A DNA stretch of 64,000 nucleotides from Drosophila miranda (taxonomy: Eukaryota > Arthropoda > Insecta > Diptera > Drosophilidae), in NCBI RefSeq assembly GCF_003369915.1, contig NC_046676.1:16660001-16724000 (forward strand), read 5' to 3'. The position numbers and the translations under genes are program-made. The notes beneath the pieces are model-generated. The model was not told where the DNA came from, did not search any database, and saw only the letters and a list, made by a program, of their open reading frames with translations. This document shows, piece after piece, positions 1 to 12,800 of this stretch (positions within the stretch are counted from its first letter, which is position 1; each line of letters starts with the position of its first letter).

Positions 1-360
1 AATAAGCAGTCGCTGTACAGCAAAGTCACGATATACAAGTCCATCCTCAGCCCCATATGGAAATACGCACTTCAAGTTTACGGCATCGCGGCAAAAACCA
101 ACTTAAATAAAATTAGAGTTGCTCAGTCAAAAATTCTACGACGAATATGCAATGCTCCATGGTACATACGAAACAGCGACATCGAGAGGGACCTAAAGGT
201 TCCCAAAGTGGGCGATGTTATACAATTACATGCAGCAAGGTACTTGCAACGACTTGGTGGTCACCCTAATGCGCTAGCCAGACGTCTAATTAACCCGCCA
301 AGGAAAAGAAGACTCAAAAGGTGTCATCCACTGGATCTCCCTACTAGATCCCTCCTATAA
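1..360 (+). mobile_element. 3' end of a Jockey-clade non-LTR retrotransposon (reverse transcriptase C-terminus)
   Basis: One reading frame is open from base 1 to a TAA at 358-360, about 119 codons. The peptide resembles the region just after the reverse-transcriptase domain of insect Jockey/X-element type LINEs: a segment around SPIWKYALQVYG, then AQSKILRRICNAPWY, then a stretch rich in Arg and Leu. The frame is uninterrupted here, but the start lies outside the window, so I cannot say whether the element is full length. A short 3' UTR follows, and within 40 bases the sequence becomes a DINE-1-like end, so either the LINE tail was truncated or the second element inserted into it. I identified the family from protein pattern alone. 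Confidence 0.75.
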
Positions 361-398
361 CATCTCATTAACTTTTTGTAAATATTGTAAATAACAGT

Positions 399-1458
399 TA
401 TACCCGATACTTAGTCAGTATGCTCTCCTCCGGCAGACGCCGCTAATATTAAACGACACGACAAAGAGAGAGACAGAAAATCAGTCTGAGCGTTACGTCG
501 GGCGCTGCGTAGCCACTGCAAATTGATTTGTTCCTATTGGCTATAAAAATGATCTGATCTGGTCCAGACTCAGCAATCTGATAGATATGGTCGTTATCTA
601 TGATTCTGCGTTTTTAGTTTTCTCGAATGTGCAATATTGTGGATGCAACAGATTTTCGTCCTTTATGGGGGCGGAAGGGGGTGGGGCGAAATTCTGAGAT
701 ATACGTTTTATAGTGATATCTAACAGAAGTGCGGATACCAAATTTGGTTACTCTAGCCTTAATAGTCTCTGAGATTTGTGGATGTCTCAAATTTTCGTCC
801 TTTGCGGGGGCGGAAGGGGGTGTGGCGAAATTTGGACACGAAACGGTCAAGGTCCGATATCACAGGAGTGTGGATACCAAATTTGGTTGCTCTGGCTCTT
901 ATAGGTTCTGAGATCCTTGAACTCATATTTTGCAATTGGCAAAGCCGACCATGAAACCTGTGTGTTAGAGAGAGACAGAGCGAGAAAGAATGAAATTGTT
1001 TTCTTGATTCTGGCTATAATAATTATACGATCTGGTTGAGATTTTACACTCTAGAACATATAGTCATCCTCTACGATTCTGCGTTTTTGGTTTTATCGTA
1101 TCTTTAAAAATGTGGATGCCACAGATTTTCGTCCTTTGTGGGGGCGGAAGTGGGCGGGGCGAAGTTTTGAAATATTTTTGTAGCAGTGACATATCACAGA
1201 AGTCTGGATATAAAACATCGTTGCTCTAGCTCTTATAGTCTTTGAGCACTAGGCGCTGAAGGGGACGGACGGACAGACGGACGGACGGACAGACGGACAG
1301 ACGGACAGACAGACATGGCTCAATCGACTCGGCTATTGATGCTGATCAAGAATATATATACTTTGTGGGGTCGGAAACGATTCCTTCTGGACGATACACA
1401 CATCCACTTTTACCACAAATCTAATATACCCCAATACTCATTTTGAGTATCGGGTATA
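399..1458 (-). mobile_element. DINE-1/INE-1-like (Helentron-related) non-autonomous element
   Basis: The two ends carry short inverted repeats: TATACCCGATACTTA at 399-413 and its near-complement at 1444-1458, ending in TATCGGGTATA. Inside are features I know from Drosophila INE-1/DINE-1: a GGACGGACAGACGG run (1261-1313), a segment about an ATCAAGAATATATATACTTT core near 1345, a GGAAACGATTCCTTCTGG segment near 1372, and GGGGCGGAAG...GGCGAA blocks repeated near 665, 805 and 1140. The internal block containing GGGGCGGAAG occurs three times, so the element has partial internal duplications or is composite. No coding sequence is visible. A run of 16-17 A follows. Orientation is relative to my recollection of the D. 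melanogaster consensus. Confidence 0.65.
1261..1313. repeat. GACGGACA/GACAGACG simple repeat inside the DINE-1-like element
   Basis: A tetranucleotide-like tract (GGACGGACGGACAGACGG...) of about 50 bases. This is the microsatellite typical of DINE-1/INE-1 elements and supports that assignment. Confidence 0.7.
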
Positions 1459-4115
1459 AAAAAAAAAAAAAAAATTTCCACCGCAGCAGCTGCTGCCGCA
1501 GTTCTGTAGCCATTTTTCTGTTTCCGTCACATGCTGCGGCTTCTTTGAGGCAGGGAAGTGCTCTGCCGCCCCAATTATGCAATTTTCGCCAGTGCAGCAG
1601 AGCCAGGGACAGAACCAGTGAGCCAAATCTGAGATTAGTATGCAGTTTTGTTCAGCTTTCGATGTCCAGATGCATTTTTAATTTCATCAAAAACGACTTC
1701 CGCCACCAATAACCACCAAGCCTTGTCAGCTTCCTAATTGGACATTTGCAATTAACTTCAGTGGCAGTAACAGTGTCTGGACCTCTTTTCTTGTTGCCAA
1801 TTTCCTCTTTTAGCTCATTTTTCACTCTGCATTTGGCATTTTTACCTCTCATCCTTCAGTACTTTTCCCCGGCGAGCTCTCTTGTTTCCTTTGATATTTA
1901 TGTTTCGCTCGTTAATTTCCGGCGGAGTCTTATTTATTGACCTGAATGCGGCGGAAAAGTTCTTATTTGGTCTGCGATCGAAGTATCTGCGTAGTCATAA
2001 TTAATCCTGCTCTTTAGAGCATTCCCTGAAAGTGCTTTTTGTGGTCAAAGGGCAAGTTTAGAATTCATTTATGCTGCCACCAGGAAATGCCCTACTTTCT
2101 GGCCAACCCAATCAATAACGTTGACCCCAGTCCCAATGTGCACTGTTGCCAATTGACTGCCTTTGTGCCGCAGCTCTTGTGCACTCAATTACGTGTCGAA
2201 AACCTTCGCCCACACTTTTGACGCCTATAATCTCGTATCTGTGGCCGGGCCACCCAAAGGTGCCAATTGACCAATTCGAAAATAGTTTGTGGTTTGCTGT
2301 GGCGAGTGATAAATCCAATTTATGTATGGCATTTGTGTAAATTTGGGGACCGAACCTCACACCAAAAATAAAAGTAAACGGCTAGAAAAGGCTTAGGTTG
2401 GAGATTATATATCTTTTGCCAGTTTCCGTTCGGATCTATCAGCTATTTAAGAGCTTTGTACAGAGCCTTGCCCCAGCTTCCGATTCTGATCGGCTTAATT
2501 TTCGATGCATGCTACTTTCCATTGCCCATTAAATTCTAGATTTGTTTCTACTAGGGGCATTTTCATTAAAAATATGTGGGCATCTTTTCGTGTCTTCTAG
2601 GATTAATGGGCGTTTAGATTAATTTAACTTAAAAATATTTAAGAATTTTAAAATAAAATTGTATAAGAAGCAAAGATGCAATCAATCGAAGTGAAACCGA
2701 GTATATGCTCAGACAAAATTGGCTTAAGAACATCCATATATCCACAATAAGTAGATTTCAGAAAACGTATCGAAGACATTGTCATGTTAATCATTAAACA
2801 TCCTGCATATTCTTAAATTAAAATTAAATATCACATCTTCACTCCAGGTCCTGCATGATTAAATGTGAGAATAAGTGGCCCTGGGCAATACAGATTTCAG
2901 TGCTGCCTAAGGACCTTTCACGCCTTGAGTTTGAGGCGTTTAAGAATTCCAATGCCTTGAAGTTTTTGTTTCGGTGTGCATTTGCTTGTGTGTGTGTGTG
3001 TGTGTGAGAGAGCTCTTCAGTTCAAAAACCCCCAAACATTACGTCACACTCTCACAGACACAGACGGGCCCACATAAACACTTGGAAGAGGGCTGCGGGC
3101 CAGACACGCATACATTCATCGCAGCTCTCGCACACATCTCTGCCGTCGGATGGCATGGTCGAGCTTTGGACTCAGGCGGTGAGTGGCAGCTGCACGGCAA
3201 GCCACAGGAAGTGCGGAAGTGAGAGAGACGCTGGGCGACTGCGAGAGAGAGAGGTAAAGAAACAACCGCTGACTGTCTGTGTCTGTGTCTGTGTCTGTGT
3301 TTTGGCTTTGTCTAGCTTTGCTTGGCCCGCCTTCTGGCTGGGGCTTGGACTCGGATTTGGTAAAGGCTGCTTAGGCGCAAAAAAAGCAGACACCTGGACC
3401 CGGATCTGGGCAAACGTTCTGTTTGTTGTCCTCCACGGATGCAAGCGGAAAAATCAATTTATGGATTTTGGTTTCACTTAAATTTAGTTTTGTTTATTGC
3501 CTCGCTCAGCATCTGTGTCTCAGTCTGATGCGGTGGCAGCTTGTTGATGCCACCAGCTAAGAGAATACGTATACGAGCACGAGTACGTGTGCAAGGCTGC
3601 AACACGCAATCAGAGGCGGCCTCCCCACTCGGATGCCCATGCAATCGTCCCAGCACTTGGCAAGTCGCAATTACAGCAATTTCTTTTAATTGCAATCAAA
3701 TGAGTCGAAAACTTGAGCACTTACCCTTCCTCACTCTTCGTACAGGACCCAGCCAGGATCTTTCGTTTGCGCGCTAAAACGCGTGGCGTTGCGTGGCGTG
3801 CGTTTGTGCGTCGTTAGAGTTTTTTTGAATGGAAACAAGAGGCGAAAAGGAATTTTTATTAGAATGCTGCTCGGGATGAGGATGGGGTAAGGAGAAGAGT
3901 TAGGATAAGGACATTTCACTGCACTTGGAACCGATTCGATGTGGCACAACTTTCAGGATTAACCCACGTGTACTTGGTATTCACGGTCTAAATATTTGTT
4001 TGCACAGGACTCGCCAACTGCAGAGCGGTCCCTCGTGTTTTGCTGCTGCTCCTCTGCTTCGCTACGCTCGTTGCCAACCCTTGGAAAGAGTTCAGCAAAT
4101 GCCACTGCCTCTGCC

Positions 4116-4123
4116 CTTTTATA
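4116..4123 (-). promoter_or_regulatory. Possible TATA box for leftward transcription
   Basis: The minus strand reads GCGTATAAAAGGG here, a good TATA context. I see no convincing initiator or protein to its left, so this is only a candidate core promoter for an unrecognised leftward transcript. Confidence 0.2.
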
Positions 4124-4162
4124 CGCCAGGCTTGGGTTCCACACCCCGCCATCAGCTGTGTT

Positions 4163-4224
4163 GGATGCTGATGCTGTGGATGCTGATGCTGTGGATGCTG
4201 ATGCTGTGGATGCTGATGCACAGG
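4163..4224. repeat. 15-base minisatellite, about four units
   Basis: The unit GATGCTGATGCTGTG is repeated head to tail about four times, the last unit diverging to GATGCTGATGCACAG. Being a multiple of three it is open on both strands, which creates spurious frames (VDADAVDADA on plus, QHPQHQHPQ on minus). Confidence 0.85.
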
Positions 4225-7200
4225 ACGAGGCTCTCTCGGCTCTCGGCCGCAGTGCGCAAGTACAAACAAGCAGGCGGCTGCCTTCCTTCCTCCTTCGCGG
4301 AGGAGCTTCATCTGAAGATAATGAATATTTAAAACGGTGTTGATAGTGTCAGGTGCTCGGTTCGGTCCCAAAATTACCTTTTAAACTGAATTTCTTCGGT
4401 CACAAATTGGATCAGCCTAAAAGATGCCACATGTTTCGGCATTCAGCTCTCAGTGGCACAGGGTGTGCCGTGTGTTCGAAGCTCCACAGCCACTTGTTGC
4501 GGCTGTTCAGTGTTTGATGTAAAATTAATAAACTCAAATCTTAAAATTATCATTAGTGTTCTTTGGGGAAATTCCACTTTAATTATCATTAGTTTTTAAT
4601 TATTTGTACGACATTGATTTAAAGATGCCAACCTTTACGCGCATAAGCTCGATTCTCATGCCCGGAATAAGGCCAATCATAAGCCATTAATTTGATTTAT
4701 GCAAACGAATTAATCTAAATTGTCTGGCGGTCATCGAAAGTGGCGGTTGATGAAATGCTTTCACCGTCCAATATTCGGGGCGCCAGCGTATTGGCCCTGA
4801 ATGAAACTCGTTGATATTGGAGATCTGTCCCACGTTTCGGCCATAAACAGCTTCGGTTAATACACATACACATACACACATATGCGAATTGTTAAGTGCA
4901 CTCTCTTCTTTCTCTCCATTCACTTATCTTAACGGACTTAAGCATTTACCGCATTCTTTGCTGCCTGCTGGAAATGCTGGATTTTAATAGTCATATTCTG
5001 TATCAATAACCCAGCAAAAAATCTATCTATCTTTGGGTTCGAAGCTTTGATACCCATGCAGATCGTTTAGTCGCTAACTTAGATAAAATGCTATGAAACA
5101 ACAAAAATTATTTTAATTATTTTCAAAATACGAATAGTCATTGAAACCGATTGTTTCATTGGGAGCAACACGTATTGTCAGCACTGTACTTACAGTAGAC
5201 AAGAGAATCATAATACCATCTGTAAGGGTACAAAAGTTTGCAAAAAAGTGAGGGAAAGAAATGCCGAAACTATTTCTAGTATGTACTTTGTCTTATTCTG
5301 CTATTGTTCGCGGGGTTCCTCCGAGTCGAGTGAGTGTATCAGGAGAGGGAGTGGGAGTGGGAGTGGAGGAAGCGTACATAAAACGAAAAGAAAACGAAGA
5401 AAATACAAACTCCGACAAAGCTCTGTCTGGGTCTGGGGCATGTACTCGTATCAGATGTCTTTCAAAGGTAGTTAAACGCTTCCTACTCGTACTCCAAGCC
5501 GAACCCAGGCGGCGAGACTCTGGGCTGGGTCAAAGCGAGGTAATAAACAAAGTCCGACTCCACTGCTACTCTCTCGCGGCCCCTATTACTGGATGGACAG
5601 TAGAGTATTTCCCGTATTGCCTGGTCGGTCCATAAACTATTTATAGCTTGACTATTATCTGTCTGTCTGTCTGTCACTACTTCGCGAGGCTTCTTTCTAA
5701 CTGAACTTGCGTAACCGAATATCCCCCCGCCCACTCTTTCTTGAGTGGTCAGTCTCCCAACTCCAACGCCCTACCTCTTCCAGGCACTCCTTCTCTCCGC
5801 TGTGCCATCTCATCTCCCATCTTCAATTGCTTCCTTATGCATAGAAATTAACGTTTTAGCGCACGTCGCGGTAAGTGGAAAAGTTTCAAAGAGCAAGCCA
5901 GAGAGTGTGAGAGCGGAGAGAGAGCGCTTGCAAAAGAAGAAACAAAGAGGAGGAAAGTAGATAAGTACGTGTGACAAGAATTGGTGCTATGCAAATGCTC
6001 TAGTGTGCAGAATAGTCGCACTTTCCATGCCCTAGACTCTAGGCCTAGACCTAGACCCGATACGATCCCGAAGCCAAATCACCAGCTGAACTTGAACGGG
6101 GAACGGAACTTGTTTGGCAACGCAACCCCTACCCGCGGCGGGGTAGAACGTGTTTTACCCCTAGCCCTGCTAGGTACAAAGAGTGCAGAACAAAAGTTTG
6201 CCGCTAAATTTCTGTTCGCTTACCTTGCCAGCTGTTGAACAACAACAATAGAGAGATAGAGAGCGGTCACACACAGAGAGAAATACAGAGACTGAAATTG
6301 AGAAAGAGAGAGAGCGGCAGCGGGAGCGGGAGCGGGAGCACAGACAACAACTTCGCAAAGCCCGACTCATACCTGGGGACTGGCTCCGGTTCCCCACTCA
6401 CGGCATTCGCGTTCAAACCTTTGCGTCGCGTGGTGCGCTTTGATAAAACAACTGCAACTCTTTTGTACTAAGTATGTAATGTAATGTACGATACGACAGT
6501 GTCGCGGAGCGCGGCCGATAAGTTTACTGAGCGGCCAGCGCAGCATCGCATCGGACCCAACCGTAGTCGTTGAAGCGAAAACTGTGAAGGGCAGGCAGCA
6601 GCCATAGGGCAGCCCCAAGCCTTGTCCCAAAACTGAAAACTAAAACTGTTTGAGTGTTCTGAGTGTGTATGTGTGTGTGTGTGCTGCGAGTGCTGCGATC
6701 GCTGTGCACTCCTAGTGGGTCACTGGAGCGTGCGATATGCCCAAAGCGGCGAGAGAAACATGCGACTCATGCGCTAGCTCCGAGCCAGTGGAGGGCTCCG
6801 GTGGCTTGGGTGACGGCTTAAAAGGGTGGAGGTGGACGGACAGGTGTCAATGTCAGTCGAAAATGCCGTTTGCTTAGCATTGAAAACCTTTGCACAGCAG
6901 CGAAAACGAGCACCGGGAACACAGAGTGGAGTCCGCGAGTGTGAGTGTGAGAAATGGCAACAGTTTGCTCAACCCGTGCACTTCCGCTGGAACTCAATCA
7001 TTTCCATTGATTTTTGAGTGTGTTTTGACTTTTTTCACATTATTTTCTTGTTAGCCATGGCTGTGAAAACAACTTTTACAGAGAAAAAAAAGCCATTTCA
7101 CCCGTAAATTGAAAACGAACAAAAGCCGAGTAACAACGCCGAAGAGGAAGAATGGGAAGCAGGAGGAGCAAGAAAGAAAGAGAGACAGATAACCAAAACC

Positions 7201-9096
7201 AATCGGACGGCATCGGTTAACAGTATTAAAGCAGCGACTGGACTGGCGTCTGTGGGGCCAACTTCCGTTCGTTTAAGCAGATTGTTGGTGGTGCTTCTGT
7301 AGCTGTTGTTCGTTGCTGCAGCGGGATAGATAGTGGGAATTCCGATAGGTGAAGAGGGGGAATGGAATGGAAACCTTGTGGTACACCACGAAAAAGAGAC
7401 ATCAAGTAAGGCCCGAAGTTTTGAATACTCTTGTGGATCGATCATATGATCATTTATTGATTTGAAGCAGCACATTTACACAAATCCGGATAAAGAGACG
7501 GATGATCGGAAGTACAGTGGTTCATGCGTATTTATAGAAGTACCCTCTGGAAGGGTATATAGATGCATATATGTACATACATATGTATATACAAAGAAAA
7601 GCATCGCATCATTGGCATGGAGTGGCTCCTCTGACTAATTTCCCAATGAATCGGCAGTTGAGTTGCGGCTGCGCCCTGCGGCTCTGCCCCTTGTATGTAC
7701 ATACATACATATGTATTTATGTGTGGTGCCACCAGCAGCGGCAATTAAAGCTGGAAAAGAGTGTGAAACCGTTAGTAAAAGTTACATTGATACCTCGGAA
7801 GACACTGACTGCTGTGGGCCTACTTCCAGCCCCCTCGCGACGGTGGGTGCCAGAGCCACATCAATCATGTGGCAAATATTTACACAGGAAAAAATGCAGT
7901 CATAATTAATTGAGAGACTCCTTGAGACTCTCCCCCCGTCGGCGGCGGTTCTCCGGAAGGGGCACGGGTGACGTGACGGTGACCCATTTGCCGGCGACCC
8001 AATTGCATTCGAAATCGTTGTTTAATTAGTCAGCAGATTAGTTACTGTAACAACTTAATTCGACATGCCATGCGAATGCGGCAAACAATTGTGTGAAAAT
8101 TGCACAAAACTATCTCACGGATACTCTGAGATGCGGAGAGAGGAAGGTGCACACGGGCAACACTGTAGCATTGAGCAATGCATTTGGATTCGAAATCAAT
8201 TTCTGTTGACCAACTTCAACAAAACTGCAGCCGACTCAAAATGATATGCAAAACGGATTTGGATTCGGATTCGGATTCGGATTGGGAATCGGCTTTAGAG
8301 CGGGGAAGTGTTGCAACTTGCAACTTGTCCGGGCTAAATGCATTTTTAATTGCTGCATTGTTTGAAAAATGCATATCATGCTGTTGCACGGGCCAAAATG
8401 ACCCCTCCTCGCCCCGTTCGACCAAATCAGCAGCAAATCCCATTCAGAGAATTTCAACATTTGGCGTTTTCACCAAACACGAAATTTCTATGGCCAAGAC
8501 CACTTTTGCCGCCTGCTGGCTGGTTGGCCGCTGGCTGGTTGGCTGCTGGTGGACACTGAACAACAAGTGCGACGCTGTCAGCTGGGCCGAAATGCGATAC
8601 GGAATCGTAATCATCTTGTTTCTCGGTTCGACTCGGTTCGGTCTGTCTGCCTGTCTGTCCACAATCAGCGTTTCATGTCATCCATTTAAGTGGCCAACAA
8701 ACCCGAGCTTGACTGAAGCTGCCCAAGAATTTCTCTTTTCGAATTTTGTGGGATTTTCGCCTCGGGGCCTTGCCAAATAATTGTACACACACACTCGTCA
8801 GGTTGATTTGATAGAAGATGCTGTCGAAGATGAATGGCTGGCCACGCCGCTCAATCCGTAGTACTAGATCCATGGATGAGCTTTGTTGCCGTTTTGGGAA
8901 TCACTCTCTCCCTGGCCATCACCGTCACATGGCCCAAATCGATGCATTACCAAATTAATTGGCCCAAATACGAATACGTGCCCCGTCCAGGTGCTGGCAA
9001 TTTACATATTTGGGCGTGCGGCCCAACAGAGCCGGGAATGCATATTTCATGCGAGTATTTCTTATTGGGTGCAGCAGATTTCAGTACGGTTTCGAT

Positions 9097-9130
9097 GGTG
9101 ACAGACAGGCAGACAGACAGACAGACAGAT
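9097..9130. repeat. CAGA tetranucleotide repeat
   Basis: A run of about eight CAGA/CAGG units upstream of the first coding exon of the large gene. A similar CAGA run occurs near 15588-15604. Confidence 0.7.
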
Positions 9131-9658
9131 AGAGAGAGAAGGAGAGATCTATATCTGTGTCAGACCAACGCACAGCCAATACAAGCAGTGACGTCAGGGC
9201 CTTTGAATTGGGGGGAGGATGGGCCCAGCGTTCTGGTTCTGAAGAATCTGGCTATCTGGTTATCTGGGCTGCCGGGCTGGGGGCGAGAAGTTCGTTATCT
9301 TCTGCTGAAATTTGTTTATGGGTCTCACGCCGTAAAAATAAACCGAAATTCCTTTGATTGCAGTACGAAACCGAACGCTCACAGGCACACACAATACCCC
9401 CGCACCGCCTCCGATGCCAAGACTTGAATTTGTGTATCGCGGGACCTGATAAGCTGCTCCATAAGCAGCGTTTTCGTGTTTTGGAGCCCCCAAGTTAAGG
9501 CCCGCTTCCAGGGGCAAAACAATGGCGGCATCTGGCGCGTAATTAACACACAAAAAGCAAAAAGTAACAAACGAAACAAAACAAAACAAATTTTTTTTGG
9601 CAAAAGTGTTTCATGTGCGCGACAATTGCGAAGAATGAGATACGATACGATACCCGTG

Positions 9659-9693
9659 CATCCCATCCCATCCCATCCCATCCCATCGCGTCC
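9659..9693. repeat. CATCC pentanucleotide repeat in the probable 5' leader
   Basis: CATCC/CATCCCATCC units repeat about six times, just after a GATAC run (9640-9655). They lie about 130 bases upstream of the ATG at 9817, within the probable 5' leader of the large gene. Confidence 0.7.
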
Positions 9694-9816
9694 CATGAGA
9701 GTGCGTGTGGCGTGAGTGCGGAAATGGCCTAATGCCTGTGAAAAGCGCGAGAAAATCACAAAGAAATCGTTCCGTACCAAACCAAAAACAAACACCAACG
9801 AACAACAAGCGCCCAA

Positions 9817-12800
9817 ATGGCAGGCGAGTCCCCAGCAAGCAACAGCTCCGAGAGCAGTCCTGTCCAGCGGCAGTTGAACGGCAGCGTGGACAGTGGCATA
9901 GCCGTGCTGGAGGTGGAAACGCCGACGCTGAGGCGGCGCCAGCGACTGCAGCAGTGCCAGCGCATCCTCCAGGTGCTGCAGCGAGACCATTCCACCCACA
10001 GGCTGCTGCGCGATAGATTAAGGTGAGTATTTGCTCCAAGAACGGAAGCAGCTGCAGCCGCAGCCGAGGTGGGGCTCGGCTTGGGTGCGCTTCGAGTGAG
10101 TGACTGGCTGGTAGCCCACAGTCTGCGACCATTTGTTGCATGCATCTCCGTTGCAAGCGACGGATATCAATTTATGCAAATTTACCGACCTCAAAATGAA
10201 AATAATGACAAAATCTCAGACGCAGTCAGGGAATCTTTCAGCCAGAACTCCGATTCACTGAGTACTTGGGCGGCATCGGAATATTGAAAGCTTTTCTGGG
10301 AATCTGTTTATACGATTGCCACAGCGAAACTGAGTCAGCTCTTCTTTTGGCCCCAGAGTCCACTGCTGCAGCTACCCCACTAACGAAACGATTCCCATGC
10401 AACTCCGAGTGGCACTGAAATGAGTTTGCCATTTGCACAGGGAACCATGAATGAGTCGGGAAAGTTTCAGACCCATCCAATTGGTTGGCAACTTTATTTC
10501 AAAATAATCTAATTACGATAAATGTAAATTTGTACAATTAGATTTCCATACATTTACAGATCCAGATACTTATTTACTCAATTGCGTGTCTTTAAGAGAC
10601 CCTTTGCCCTCTCTGAGATCTATCATCGTCATCTTCTAGGGTATCCAACATTCGTGGGTAGTAGGCCTAGACCAATGCCATGTTCCGTTCGCCACTCCAT
10701 GTTTGTTTCGCTTTCCAACGTGCCTCTTGCTGCCTTGCCTACGGAGGGGAGCCACAATCTTATCGAGTATTTCATAATTAATTTGATTAATGCCAATTAA
10801 TTGCTGTAGGCTTTGTATGGCCAATGGCGGGGCCAATCGATTTCGGATATTTTCTTCGGGCCAAACTGTGGTCATTAGCCGCCTCGGACATGTGACTGGC
10901 GGCTGGCAACGCATTCCACAGCTGCAGTGGCAGCGGCATTTGCATAAGGCCATATGAAACCATCGGGGCTGGACTGGGCTTTCTGTCTCTTTGTCGCTTT
11001 CTTGGGGGGATTTGCGGGCCATGCCCCCTTTTGTTGCATGAGCAGCAGCAAACCTCGGACCCAGTTCGCAATTGCGGCCAGTTCCGAATTGGTTACTCGC
11101 CAACAACGCACATCAAATCCAAAAAAAAAAAACAAAAAAAGTCCCCAAAAAACCCAACCATAAAACGTATAAATAATATCAGGGCAAAGAATACAAATAC
11201 TACCATTCGTAGGCCCCGAATATGTGATATAACCGCGGAAATTGTCTTAACACTTATCTGCGAATTCGGTCACCGCGCTTCTTCGCTACCTTTATATACA
11301 GATACAGATAGAGCTACAGATACAGCCACAGACACAGATATACTTATATTTATCATTGTCCGCGAGTGGAGCTCTTATCAAATCAACAAACGGCTTATAT
11401 GGCGAACCGCAATAACGAAATGGGCAAACAAATTCCCCCCCTCCAATAGCCCACTTATATATTACGGTTATACTCGTATGCGTATGTACAAACGGAAAGT
11501 AAACAATCCAAATAAAACTTGGCTAAAACAAACCTGTCGCCGCTCCAGTCGCAGTCACTGTCCCAGTCGCATTCGCATTCCCAGTCGGAGTCAATCGTTA
11601 ACTTGAAGATCGTTTCCAGTGGAGGGAGCCCTTGGTTTAGTCCGCGCCTCGTGATCTTAATCAGTTCGGTTTGGTTATACCCATATTGTCGCAGTCGGAA
11701 TTGTTTCAAATATAGCGTCATGCTTTTGGGATTGTTGTCGTTTTCGGGCTGAGATTGTGCTGGGCGGCGGGATTGACTGACTGACTGCCGGGGAGGTGGT
11801 GACGGCAATTAGCGAGTTCATGTGGCAAACACCTCGAAAGAATCACGTACCGAAAGAGTATATTTCCCAAAAGTGATTGATTGTAATCGTTGTTTGTACA
11901 CACAACACAATATATGTACGGACGCGTGGAAACAAAAGCGGAGAAAACCCTCAAAATTGTGTGGTAATTATTTATCCAGATATTGCCCAGTGAAGTTCAC
12001 TGCGTGAGGTCTGTGAAGTATTCTGTGAAGTCATAATCAATAAAAGTGAAGAAATACCGCATAGTTTGAAGCCAAGTGAAGTGAATTACACAACCAATAA
12101 AGAATCTTTTGTTTTGAAGCACACAAGCACACAGCAAACAAATGAATAATGCAAACCAAACCCCAAGAGCCCCCAGGATGTTATGCAACCCACACAGTGA
12201 TCTCAGAAACCTTCTGCCAGAAATAGGCAATAGTCAAGCGATACAAACATACTCGATAAGAATCTTGGCTTGGAGCATGAGCATCTCGCATACATTTACC
12301 AACTTTAATTAATGATAATCGCAGCGAAGTGCAAAAAATAAACACAAAAAAATATATTAGTAAATAAAAAAAATGATGTATTTAATCGTGAGTCAAAAGA
12401 GATTGGTTGGAACTTTGAGTTATTGCAGTTTTAATCAATATTTGATTAGATTAATACAAATTTAGGTTTCAGTCTGAAACGTGCTGCAAAAATACTTAAA
12501 TTTCCAATAAGTAGCTTGTATAGTAATTGCTTTTTTTAAATATCATAAACTCAATAGTTTTCGAAACTCAAATGCCTCACGAAGGGTACATACCCCACCC
12601 CACACACCTTCGCGTATAAGCCTTCTGATAAGGCTCCCTAAGGCCAAAGTATGAAACAAAATAAATCGAGACACGGACAAGGCCAAAACCAAGTACGTGA
12701 AGTACTTGGAGGAGAACTTTTCTGTTCTGTTCTGTTCTGTTTTGATAATCCAAAAGTATTTGCGATTGCACTCTTTTAGTTTTGTCAAACCTTTGAGAGG

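Larger units (their letters stand above)
1459..9816. other. Long stretch without a supported gene; upstream or intronic regulatory DNA
   Basis: I found no open frame with recognisable protein content or coherent splice structure here. It holds simple repeats (TG near 2988-3006, GAGA-type runs near 3225-3255 and 6240-6340, TACATA-type runs near 7565-7590 and 7690-7715), a 15-base minisatellite at 4163-4224, and GC-richer islands at about 6480-6960. The last reads like an untranslated first exon (many GAAAACTG/GTGAGTG-type segments, no long frame). The stretch probably carries distal promoters or enhancers of the large gene that starts at 9817, or an unrecognised non-coding RNA. Confidence 0.5.

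Noticed and set aside
3996-4371. Overlapping frames of 115-135 codons on both strands
   Set aside because: They owe their length to the 15-base minisatellite; no domain, no splice support and low-complexity peptides.
8178-8780. A 200-codon plus-strand frame upstream of the large gene
   Set aside because: No recognisable domain; contains GGATTC repeats and repeated tryptophan/glycine from GGCTGGTTGGC runs; no promoter or splice context.
9379-10156. Minus-strand frames of 129-206 codons
   Set aside because: They lie opposite the first coding exon and the CATCC leader repeat of the large gene; composition is that of a shadow frame.
11031-11606. A 191-codon plus-strand frame
   Set aside because: Lys/Asn-rich from A-rich tracts and Ser/Arg-rich from CAGTC repeats; intronic with no matching splice phase.
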